From contig MIBD01000028.1 in assembly GCA_001829395.1 (NCBI GenBank), positions 2,445-13,571 of the forward strand: a stretch of 11,127 nt of DNA, read 5' to 3'. The notes beneath the pieces were generated by a model that was given only the letters and a program-made list of their open reading frames with translations, searched no databases and was not told the DNA's origin. Each line of letters starts with the position of its first letter. The stretch's first letter is position 1. The position numbers and the translations under genes were made by a program. Positions 1 through 4,876 of the stretch are shown piece after piece. This DNA comes from Spirochaetes bacterium GWF1_49_6. Its GTDB lineage: Bacteria; Spirochaetota; Brevinematia; Brevinematales; GWF1-51-8.

Positions 1-2
1 AT

Positions 3-134
3 GACCCATTCGCGCAGGAATAAACAGGTATCGGCGGAGGGCGCGGGAGTATCGTTACTTTCGGATACCCGCTGGAATACGCAGTGTTTCCCGAGGCAGT
101 CGCGTTGGATGAGCTGACAGTGTTTCATAGATGA
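3..134 (+). pseudogene. Possible C-terminal remnant of a secreted/surface protein
   Basis: The plus frame that begins at base 3 reads DPFAQE, then TAA (21-23), then 36 open codons to TGA at 132-134. Those codons include GIGGGRGSIVTFGYPLEYA followed by an acidic tail. A 'GxGRGxIVxFGYPLE' segment close to a stop resembles the extreme C-terminus of some bacterial extracellular enzymes and surface proteins, so this looks like the end of a gene interrupted by a stop or a frameshift. The first frame is open from base 1 to about 117 and could be the upstream half after a frameshift. There is no start codon or ribosome site for the 36-codon piece. The window edge hides the rest, so a chance open stretch cannot be excluded. 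Confidence 0.35.
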
Positions 135-221
135 CTCCTGTAGCATAGTACTAATAGAATTATCGGAAGTTCCGCGAAATGGGTGAGAGCGGAGGGCGGG
201 AATAATCCGCGATAACGGGAT

Positions 222-254
222 AGGCTTGCTTCGTCACGCCGTTCCCCGTAATGA
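222..254. repeat. Half copy of an interspersed GCTTCGTC..CGTAATGAC repeat
   Basis: The segment contains TTGCTTCGTC at its left side and ends in GTAATGAC. This is the same layout as the right arm of the palindrome at 330-441. It matches, with several substitutions, the very common bacterial intergenic element whose arms read roughly GTCATTGCGA...GAAGCAATCT and its reverse complement. No good left arm is visible upstream, so it looks like a decayed or truncated copy. Confidence 0.45.
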
Positions 255-282
255 CATCTATAATCAGCCATTCAAAGTAAAA

Positions 283-302
283 CCCCCGCCGGCAGGGGGG
301 GG
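283..302 (-). terminator. Possible distal terminator reading leftward
   Basis: On the minus strand a C-rich run, TGCCGG and CGGGGG form a five-pair GC stem with a small bulge and tight loop, followed by TTTTACTTT. It could end minus-strand transcripts that run past the porin gene, about 245 bases downstream of its stop. The run of eight G residues (295-302) may also be a slippage-prone or G-quartet-forming tract. The stem is short, so confidence is modest. Confidence 0.35.
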
Positions 303-329
303 ACGAATACGGAAATTCAACTATTTTCC

Positions 330-441
330 GTCACTGCGATGAGCGGAGTGAAGAAGCAGTCTATATATAATTATACGCATTAATAAAATAGATTGCTTCT
401 ACCGCGCTTCAATAAGTTTTGTAGCGCGGCATCGCAATGAC
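330..441. repeat. Interspersed intergenic palindrome, full copy
   Basis: The outer arms GTCACTGCGAT (330-340) and ATCGCAATGAC (431-441) are inverted repeats with one mismatch. AGAAGCAGTCT (352-362) and AGATTGCTTCT (390-400) also pair with one mismatch. The right arm carries an inserted hairpin, CCGCGCT (403-409) with AGCGCGG (423-429). The centre is A+T rich. The arms match the widespread class of mobile-looking intergenic palindromes with GTCATTGCGA...GAAGCAATCT arms found in many bacterial genomes. No coding capacity is present, so it would be a non-autonomous (MITE-like) or REP-like element; the family's mechanism is not known to me. Confidence 0.65.
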
Positions 442-458
442 ATTATGAGTTCGTCATC

Positions 459-481
459 AAGCCCCGCCGTGAGCGGGGCTT
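459..481. terminator. GC hairpin terminator between remnant/repeat and porin
   Basis: AAGCCCCGC (459-467) and GCGGGGCTT (473-481) form a perfect nine-pair stem with the five-base loop CGTGA. On the plus strand it is followed by TATTCTATTATAT, a broken U-rich tail. On the minus strand the tail after the stem is only TT. It therefore suits rightward transcripts better, but it lies 66 bases beyond the stop of the leftward porin gene and may serve that gene as well. Confidence 0.6.
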
Positions 482-546
482 ATTCTATTATATGACTAAA
501 AATCTTTATAATTTAGGCGCGGTCATCGAGCGCAGCCGGGACGCCA

Positions 547-1866
547 TTAAAACTCGATCTCGAACTTCCCGTCGAGCTTAAACGCGATATCCGAGCCGAG
601 GATTATAGTCGGATGGCTGATATTATACACCGGGGTAAGCGCCGTGCCGGGCAGCAGTAACGCGCCGCTCAGGTAGAGGTAGACGTTCTTATCGAGCTTG
701 AAACGGTTATGGAGGTCGAACTCGATACCGAGCAATGTGACACTATTGGTGCCGACAGAGACCGCGGTCTGGGCGATCCCCGCGACCAATGTGGATTTGA
801 GGCCGATCTCCTTGATATTCGCCTCGGCGCCGAATTCGATTACAAACAGCCCGGGATCGTCGAAACGAATCGCGCCGCGCGTCAGGTTCTTGCGGGGGTC
901 GGCGGTGACGATACGGTAATCGAAATAGGACTGCTGAGTGAACGGGCCGCCGCCGAAGAGGATGCCCAGATCGGTCTTAAAGTTACCGTGATTGCCGGCG
1001 ACCTGGAACTGCTCGATCATGTCATGGTTGGTATCGTTTCCGCTGGTCATATTGACGCGGACGAACACCTTCAGGAAACCGAAGAATTCGAACTCGGCCT
1101 TCCCGTAGAGATGGTACGCCGAAACCCCGATGCTGGTGCCGAGATTAACGACAGCGCCCATATTGAGCGAGAACCCGAGGTCCAGCTTGAACGGGTCGAG
1201 CTTCAACGTATTATAGGTGCCGATCCAGTTCAGCGAATACTTATAGGCGAAACGGTCGTCCACCACGCGCATATAATAGACCTGGGCGTTGACAGGATCG
1301 AGCTTGAGTTGACCGTTAACGAAATATAAATAAGTGGAGTTCCAGCTTTCAACCTCGAAATAATCGTTGTCGTCGTTGATATTGGAGATGGAATCGTTCG
1401 TACCGTTATAGAGCTTCGAGAACAGGACGTCGATCGAGAACAGGGGCTGGTTGAACGAGAGCTTGATTCCCATCAGGTCGTCGTCGAGTTCCGATTCGAG
1501 CGGGGTCTTAAACCCGAAGATACCGAGTTTACCGCGCCAGAACACGTCCTTATAATCCATATACATATTCTTAGTTTCGAGATTCCATTTATCGGCGCCC
1601 AGCCCGCCTCCGACAGCAAGTTCGCCCCACGGGATATTACCGACTTCGAGCTGATAGTACACCGAGAAGGTCGGGGTGATATCAAGAGTGATGCCCAGAC
1701 GGAGCCGGGAATCGAGCGACCAGTAATCGGCGTTACGGGTAAAATCCAAGTCCTTATTCACAAACGCGTAGAAGCGCGTGCGGAAATTACCGTCGAACTT
1801 GACGTCCAACGCCGAGGCTGAACCGGCTATAATGAACAATAAACACATGGTTTGAAGAACCCTCAT
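547..1866 (-). CDS. Porin-like outer-membrane beta-barrel protein
   Basis: The protein has 439 residues from the ATG chosen here. Residues 1-19 (MRVLQTMCLLFIIAGSASA) form a signal peptide with an ASA cleavage site before LDV. The rest alternates polar and hydrophobic or aromatic residues in many short amphipathic strands, with acidic, Asn- and Gly-rich loops such as the segment around SNINDDNDYFE. It ends in KFEIEF, with the terminal Phe typical of proteins inserted by the BAM machinery. This points to a monomeric or trimeric porin-like barrel of about 14-18 strands; the substrate is unknown. I could not assign it to a named porin family; an alginate-export-like or phosphate-porin-like fold is possible. 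It is transcribed alone, divergently from the coiled-coil gene at 2189. An in-frame GTG two codons upstream (1870-1872) is less likely as the start because the Shine-Dalgarno sequence would touch it. Confidence 0.85.
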   Translation of the reverse strand: MRVLQTMCLLFIIAGSASALDVKFDGNFRTRFYAFVNKDLDFTRNADYWSLDSRLRLGITLDITPTFSVYYQLEVGNIPWGELAVGGGLGADKWNLETKNMYMDYKDVFWRGKLGIFGFKTPLESELDDDLMGIKLSFNQPLFSIDVLFSKLYNGTNDSISNINDDNDYFEVESWNSTYLYFVNGQLKLDPVNAQVYYMRVVDDRFAYKYSLNWIGTYNTLKLDPFKLDLGFSLNMGAVVNLGTSIGVSAYHLYGKAEFEFFGFLKVFVRVNMTSGNDTNHDMIEQFQVAGNHGNFKTDLGILFGGGPFTQQSYFDYRIVTADPRKNLTRGAIRFDDPGLFVIEFGAEANIKEIGLKSTLVAGIAQTAVSVGTNSVTLLGIEFDLHNRFKLDKNVYLYLSGALLLPGTALTPVYNISHPTIILGSDIAFKLDGKFEIEF

Positions 1867-1874
1867 TTTCACTT

Positions 1875-1880
1875 CCTCCG
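1875..1880 (-). promoter_or_regulatory. Ribosome binding site that decides the porin start
   Basis: On the minus strand CGGAGG is followed by AAGTGAAA and then ATG (1864-1866). The spacing from GGAGG to that ATG is eight bases, which is ideal. To the upstream GTG (1870-1872) it is only two, which is too short. The start is therefore set at 1866. Confidence 0.7.
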
Positions 1881-1889
1881 AAAATTTTG

Positions 1890-1921
1890 ATTATATTAAC
1901 ATGGAAATATAAAAACCGCAA
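1890..1921 (-). promoter_or_regulatory. Sigma70-type promoter of the porin gene
   Basis: Reading leftward, TTGCGG (1916-1921) is followed by 17 bases and then TAATAT (1893-1898) preceded by TGT, an extended -10. The overlapping hexamer TATAAT (1890-1895) is an alternative -10. Initiation near 1885 would give a leader of about 20 bases that includes the ribosome site. The same TGTTAATAT string occurs just upstream of the operon at 4877. Confidence 0.5.
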
Positions 1922-1937
1922 CCTGATGTAGGGTAGA

Positions 1938-1982
1938 TGCCTCCCGACAGCGCCTCGACTTCGCCCGGTGTGCTGCGCACAC
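1938..1982. repeat. Candidate second intergenic repeat with GTGTGC/GCACAC palindrome
   Basis: GTGTGC (1968-1973) and GCACAC (1977-1982) are perfect inverted repeats around TGC. To the left lies GCCTCGACTTCGCCCGG, which resembles another common class of intergenic repeat built on CTCGACTTCGCTC. Only one copy is present in the window, so its repeated nature is inferred from resemblance alone. Confidence 0.3.
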
Positions 1983-2012
1983 TAACCCCGATATTCAGCT
2001 ATATTCTCATAG

Positions 2013-2064
2013 AAAAAAAACAGCCCGTGTTGTGGAAATGCGCCAATCTGTTTCATCACGGGCT
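2013..2064 (-). terminator. Intrinsic terminator reading toward the porin gene
   Basis: On the minus strand AGCCCGTG pairs with CACGGGCT (plus coordinates 2057-2064 and 2022-2029), with possible further GAAA/TTTC pairing inside, and is followed by G and eight T residues (2013-2020). This is a textbook rho-independent terminator. No gene lies upstream of it on the minus strand, so it must end a short leader or small RNA, or antisense transcripts from the gene at 2189. It stands about 90 bases upstream of the porin promoter. Confidence 0.7.
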
Positions 2065-2092
2065 ATATCGTGCGCCGCAGGCTGGCGATATA
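2064..2092. promoter_or_regulatory. Hairpin adjoining the leader terminator
   Basis: TATATCG (2064-2070) and CGATATA (2086-2092) are perfect inverted repeats around a GC-rich loop. The loop-side TGGCG (2083-2087) could instead pair with CGCCA (2041-2045), which lies inside the loop of the neighbouring terminator hairpin. Such exclusive pairings are how attenuators work, but this is inference from base pairing only. Confidence 0.35.
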
Positions 2093-2144
2093 TCTTACCG
2101 GATACTATGGTAATGGGATTAGCTGTCATGCAATGACCGGCAGT

Positions 2145-2173
2145 TTGATTAAGTTCGGGGTATCCGTTATAAT
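2145..2173 (+). promoter_or_regulatory. Sigma70-type promoter of the coiled-coil gene
   Basis: TTGATT (2145-2150), 17 bases, then TATAAT (2168-2173): a near-consensus promoter. Initiation would fall near 2180, so the transcript would begin almost at the Shine-Dalgarno sequence GGGAGGG (2179-2185), leaving a leader of about nine bases before ATG at 2189. A palindrome GTCATGCAATGAC (2125-2137) lies just upstream of the -35 and could be an operator. Confidence 0.7.
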
Positions 2174-2188
2174 ATTGCGGGAGGGAAA

Positions 2189-2851
2189 ATGGGCCCGATA
2201 ATTATTTCCATCGTCATATTCGGCGTGGGTTTGTACTTTTTTATCACCACGAACCGTAAGATCGCGCAGATAAAAGAAGACCTGATCACCAAGGAAGCCC
2301 GTGACGAGATGGGGGCGCTGATCGCGGAATTCAACCGTGTCGCCGAGCGGAATATCAACCTGATCGAGGACCGGATCGAGAAGCTGAATAATATGCTTCA
2401 GAAATCGACCCAGAAGATGGCGCAGATGGACGAGATGTCCGCGCGGGTGAACCGTCCTATTATGGTAGAGAGGATGATCGGGAGTGACGGCGATACCCGT
2501 CAGACACGCGAGAGTATGATAGTCCCGGCGTCGAGATACCCGGAGGATACGGTCGAAATACGCGGCCGCCGTGAGGAAAAACCGCCCGAAGCGAGACCTG
2601 CGCAGGAGATAAAGAAACCTGAGCCGCCAAAGGAGATTCGGCCGATTGTGAAAGAGCCGGTTATCAGGAAGGAACCGCCCGTCAAGAAGCCGAAGCCCCA
2701 ACCTGAGAAAAAGCCCGCCGCCGAGCCGTTATCGCGCAGCGAAACGTTAAAGGCGTTACTACGCGAGGGGAAATCCCGTGACGAACTGGTCGATATGGGG
2801 TATATGGAGAATGAAATTAATCTTCTGAGCTTCATTATCCGAAAAGAATAA
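2189..2851 (+). CDS. Membrane-anchored coiled-coil protein, DUF6115/SwrB-like
   Basis: The 220-residue product has an N-terminal transmembrane helix (about 3-19) followed by basic residues, so the body is probably cytoplasmic. Residues about 22-85 form a heptad-like coiled coil rich in Glu, Lys, Met and Leu. Residues about 115-180 are a Pro/Lys/Glu-rich unstructured linker. The C-terminus (181-219; ETLKALLREGKSRDELVDMG, then ENEINLLSFII) resembles the small helical motif at the end of DUF6115 or SwrB-like proteins, reminiscent of a degenerate DNA- or protein-binding helix-turn-helix. Members of that group often sit near flagellar or chemotaxis genes, and SwrB acts in flagellar export assembly in Bacillus; nothing in this window confirms such a role. 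ATG at 2189 follows GGGAGGG. The assignment rests on architecture and the tail motif, not on a search. Confidence 0.85.
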   Translation: MGPIIISIVIFGVGLYFFITTNRKIAQIKEDLITKEARDEMGALIAEFNRVAERNINLIEDRIEKLNNMLQKSTQKMAQMDEMSARVNRPIMVERMIGSDGDTRQTRESMIVPASRYPEDTVEIRGRREEKPPEARPAQEIKKPEPPKEIRPIVKEPVIRKEPPVKKPKPQPEKKPAAEPLSRSETLKALLREGKSRDELVDMGYMENEINLLSFIIRKE

Positions 2852-2876
2852 TCGCGGGATGAGCCGGAAATAAAAA

Positions 2877-2899
2877 AAAGGCGCTGCGCCTGCGCCTTT
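2877..2899. terminator. Bidirectional terminator between convergent genes
   Basis: AAAGGCGC (2877-2884) and GCGCCTTT (2892-2899) form an eight-pair stem with loop TGCGCCT. The eight A residues at 2872-2879 supply a perfect U run for leftward transcripts from the SPOR gene. Rightward, the stem ends in TTT followed by CCATTATTAATTTATTTA, a weaker tail for the coiled-coil gene. Confidence 0.85.
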
Positions 2900-2956
2900 C
2901 CATTATTAATTTATTTAGAGGGTCATCGTGGTTATACTGGGTTGTGGTTCTATCCC

Positions 2957-3883
2957 CTAATTCATATTGATAATATAACAATCCTTTCCGATGGGTGTCT
3001 GCTTGAGTTTCGCGAGCACATCCGATGCGCTGTTTTTATCGGTAAACTTTCCTATCCTTACCCTATAGTAACGAATCCCGTTAACAATACTTTCGACAAT
3101 ATATGCCTGATACCCCATATTCCGAAGCTCGTTCTCGATAACGCGAGCCTTGTCGAGCGACGTGTGCGCGGATACCTGTATCGTAAAATTCCCGGCTACA
3201 TTGGCGGTCACCGGCTTCACGGGGGTCACCTCCGGTTTCTTGGTATCCTGAGGTTTGACTGCGGGAGTGTCCTGCTTGGGCTTATCCGCGGGCTTGACTT
3301 CGGTTTTCTGCACGGTGGGTTTCTTAACCTCGTCTATAGACGGAGGGGTCACGGTTTCTTTTTTCACGTTATCGTTGACGCCGATCGGAGGAGCGGTGAC
3401 CTGCGGGATGACGGGCGTCATGGAGTCCTGCGGGATCGCGCCGGGAGTATTCTGCTTGACATACTCGCCTTCCATCTGCTGGGCATGGATTTTTTCGTCC
3501 ATCTGGGTGATATATTCCGAACTGGAAAGATTGACGTTCTTAATAGTGGTCTTGCCGAGCCAGTACCCGATCAGGAAGATAAATACGCCGAAGAAAACGA
3601 AGATCGCGCCCGCCCATACGATTTTTTCATCGGAAAGGTTCAGCGCTTTCTTGGGGGACTTCGACGGCGCGTATTCCGCTTCTTTAGCTAATGGTTCCTG
3701 TATATAGGTGTTTCCGCCGCGGTGATTGAACGCGCTGGTATGCTTATAGTCGCTGATCTTGATCCGCTCGCCCGGCGCGGCGTCGGGTTCGTCGAAGTTG
3801 TAATTCGAAAATGTATCTTTCTTCGCGGATGGTTCGTTATTTTTGGTTTCGGGAAAGATATCGATAAAATCGATTTCGCTCAT
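2957..3883 (-). CDS. Bitopic SPOR-domain protein (septal peptidoglycan binding)
   Basis: The 308-residue protein has a long hydrophilic N-terminus (1-87), one transmembrane helix (about 88-109; VWAGAIFVFFGVFIFLIGYW), a periplasmic Pro/Lys/Thr-rich linker (about 140-228) and a C-terminal SPOR domain (about 231-306). The SPOR domain shows the expected FTIQVSAH first strand, the KARVIENELRNMGYQAYIV helix-strand and RYYRVRIGKF with a following helix. SPOR domains bind peptidoglycan stripped of stem peptides at the division septum, so the protein probably sits in the inner membrane with the domain in the periplasm, as in FtsN or DedD. The cytoplasmic tail is unusually long for that group. ATG at 3881-3883 follows GGAGGGG at good distance. 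It appears monocistronic, with its terminator at 2877-2899. The identity as SPOR is strong; which division-protein type it represents is unknown. Confidence 0.92.
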   Translation of the reverse strand: MSEIDFIDIFPETKNNEPSAKKDTFSNYNFDEPDAAPGERIKISDYKHTSAFNHRGGNTYIQEPLAKEAEYAPSKSPKKALNLSDEKIVWAGAIFVFFGVFIFLIGYWLGKTTIKNVNLSSSEYITQMDEKIHAQQMEGEYVKQNTPGAIPQDSMTPVIPQVTAPPIGVNDNVKKETVTPPSIDEVKKPTVQKTEVKPADKPKQDTPAVKPQDTKKPEVTPVKPVTANVAGNFTIQVSAHTSLDKARVIENELRNMGYQAYIVESIVNGIRYYRVRIGKFTDKNSASDVLAKLKQTPIGKDCYIINMN

Positions 3884-4069
3884 ATTCCCCTCCGGTTAGC
3901 GTTGTGAAAACGGCGCCTGTTTTTCAGTAATAACGGCGATCGATGTCAAGATTCGATATTTCGATTAGGTTCCGGTTATTAAAATCGCCCTACAATATTT
4001 TCGGAAGGAATCGGAATTCTTTTACGGGTAACCCCAATTAAATTTTCTGTGGCGTAAACCGCCGGAATA

Positions 4070-4078
4070 TGCTACACT
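4070..4078 (+). promoter_or_regulatory. Extended -10 promoter of the lipoprotein gene
   Basis: TGC followed by TACACT (4073-4078) fits an extended -10 element. No good -35 lies 16-18 bases upstream. Initiation near 4085 would overlap the Shine-Dalgarno GGGGAG (4083-4088), again giving a very short leader before ATG at 4095. Confidence 0.45.
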
Positions 4079-4094
4079 ATTCGGGGAGCGAACA

Positions 4095-4808
4095 ATGCGG
4101 AATAATTTACTCCTGTGCGGTATTTTCCTGATACTCGCGGGATGCGCCGGAAAACAGACGGTCACCGATTACGACGAGGTTGTCAGCGTCTGGTTTTTCC
4201 ATGCGGTCGCGGGCAACTCCGCCAACGGGGAATCCCATCAGTCGAAACCCTCCGCCGACACTCCCTTCCTATATAATAAAACTTTCGAGATGGAAAATTA
4301 TATCCTGAAGGACGATAACGGCGCTAACCTTTATACGGCTCTGCTCGAGAAGGCGTCTCTCTGCGGCCATACGGCGGAGTTTCATGCAAAGGGATACGAC
4401 GGGATGAATCTGGCGGCATTCGCGGTGCTTACCGGGACGAATACGGTCGCGGTCAAGTACGGCGAGGGCGGTTTATACGGCGGCGAGCTGAGCTTCGTGA
4501 AGGCGACGGTATATATAGACATCCCCGCCGAGCCGGAAGAATTCCGCGATATCGAAGCCGTCAATGTGGGGGTGGAGCTTCCGATGCGGGACTGCGACGG
4601 CGAATGGAGCCCGTTCTTTATCGATAAAATGAAGAACATGGATATCGAGTTCCTCGAGCAAATCGTTGGTTCGGAAATAAAGCGCCAATTCGGGACGAAA
4701 TTCCCAGAGGATTGCAAGGGTAAAATATATTTCATCACCGCGCCGATGCAGAGTATCAAGGACGGTTTTTTTAAGGCGACCGTCCGGGTTAAGGTAAAGT
4801 TCGATTAA
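4095..4808 (+). CDS. Lipoprotein of unknown function
   Basis: The 237-residue product starts MRNNLLLCGIFLILAGCAGK, a lipoprotein signal peptide with a perfect LAGC lipobox and lipidated Cys17. The mature part is a mixed alpha/beta, mildly acidic domain. Notable stretches are KYGEGGLYGGELSFVKATVYIDIP in the middle, written here as two pieces KYGEGG and LYGGELSFVKATVYIDIP, and a C-terminal strand FFKATVRVKVKF that ends at the stop. Three cysteines remain after processing (Cys90, Cys167, Cys207); Cys167 and Cys207 could pair. I recognise no family. It has its own promoter and no obvious GC-rich terminator before the operon at 4877, so read-through into that operon is possible. The start is supported by GGGGAG six bases upstream of ATG. 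Confidence 0.88.
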   Translation: MRNNLLLCGIFLILAGCAGKQTVTDYDEVVSVWFFHAVAGNSANGESHQSKPSADTPFLYNKTFEMENYILKDDNGANLYTALLEKASLCGHTAEFHAKGYDGMNLAAFAVLTGTNTVAVKYGEGGLYGGELSFVKATVYIDIPAEPEEFRDIEAVNVGVELPMRDCDGEWSPFFIDKMKNMDIEFLEQIVGSEIKRQFGTKFPEDCKGKIYFITAPMQSIKDGFFKATVRVKVKFD

Positions 4809-4831
4809 AAATGTGAATTTCAACTTTTAAT
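4804..4831. repeat. A+T-rich imperfect palindrome before the beta-helix operon
   Basis: ATTAAAA (4804-4810) and TTTTAAT (4825-4831) are perfect inverted repeats, with TGAA/TTCA nested at the centre. It overlaps the stop codon of the lipoprotein gene and lies just upstream of the -10 boxes of the next operon. It could be an operator or a weak terminator hairpin. A+T-rich palindromes arise easily by chance. Confidence 0.3.
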
Positions 4832-4847
4832 TTCTAAAAAACCATGT

Positions 4848-4863
4848 TAAAATATGTTAATAT
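4848..4863 (+). promoter_or_regulatory. Two extended -10 boxes for the beta-helix operon
   Basis: TGTTAAAAT (TAAAAT at 4848-4853) and TGTTAATAT (TAATAT at 4858-4863) are tandem extended -10 elements ten bases apart. A poor -35 candidate TTTTAA (4825-4830) is spaced 17 bases from the first. The second would start transcription near the Shine-Dalgarno sequence. Confidence 0.45.
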
Positions 4864-4876
4864 CTCGAGGGGGTGA

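Larger units (their letters stand above)
135..546. other. Intergenic region with palindromic repeats and hairpins
   Basis: No credible coding sequence lies between the remnant ending at 134 and the porin stop at 547. The stretch holds a half copy (222-254) and a full copy (330-441) of an interspersed palindrome, a GC-rich hairpin with an eight-G run (283-302), and a clean terminator-like hairpin (459-481). Bases 521-544 (GTCATCGAGCGCAGCC...) may be a further degenerate repeat arm, but the match is weak. Confidence 0.6.
1867..2188. other. Divergent regulatory region between porin and coiled-coil genes
   Basis: No coding sequence is supported here. From left to right it holds the porin ribosome site and promoter, a repeat-like stretch with a GTGTGC/GCACAC palindrome (1938-1982), a minus-strand intrinsic terminator (2013-2064), an adjoining hairpin (2064-2092), a GTCAT/ATGAC palindrome (2125-2137) and the promoter for the rightward gene. 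Confidence 0.6.

Noticed and set aside
709..1329. Long plus-strand open frame opposite the porin gene
   Set aside because: It is antisense to a gene with a clear signal peptide and barrel pattern, has no ribosome site, and its composition (Asp/Glu/Ile/Arg-rich without domains) is that of a mirror frame.
1981..2188. Known riboswitch class in the porin leader
   Set aside because: I found no conserved core of the riboswitch families I could check by eye; only generic hairpins are present.
2126..2701. 191-codon minus frame opposite the coiled-coil gene
   Set aside because: The Arg/Leu/His-rich translation shows no domain; the opposite strand has a strong promoter, Shine-Dalgarno and sensible protein.
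2942..3691. 249-codon plus frame opposite the SPOR gene
   Set aside because: It is the complement of a gene with an unmistakable SPOR domain, and it runs across the convergent terminator side without its own ribosome site.
3944..3949. Consensus -35 (TTGACA on the minus strand) upstream of the SPOR gene
   Set aside because: No acceptable -10 follows at 16-18 bases; the nearest TATTAC lies only about 12 bases away, so no promoter is called.
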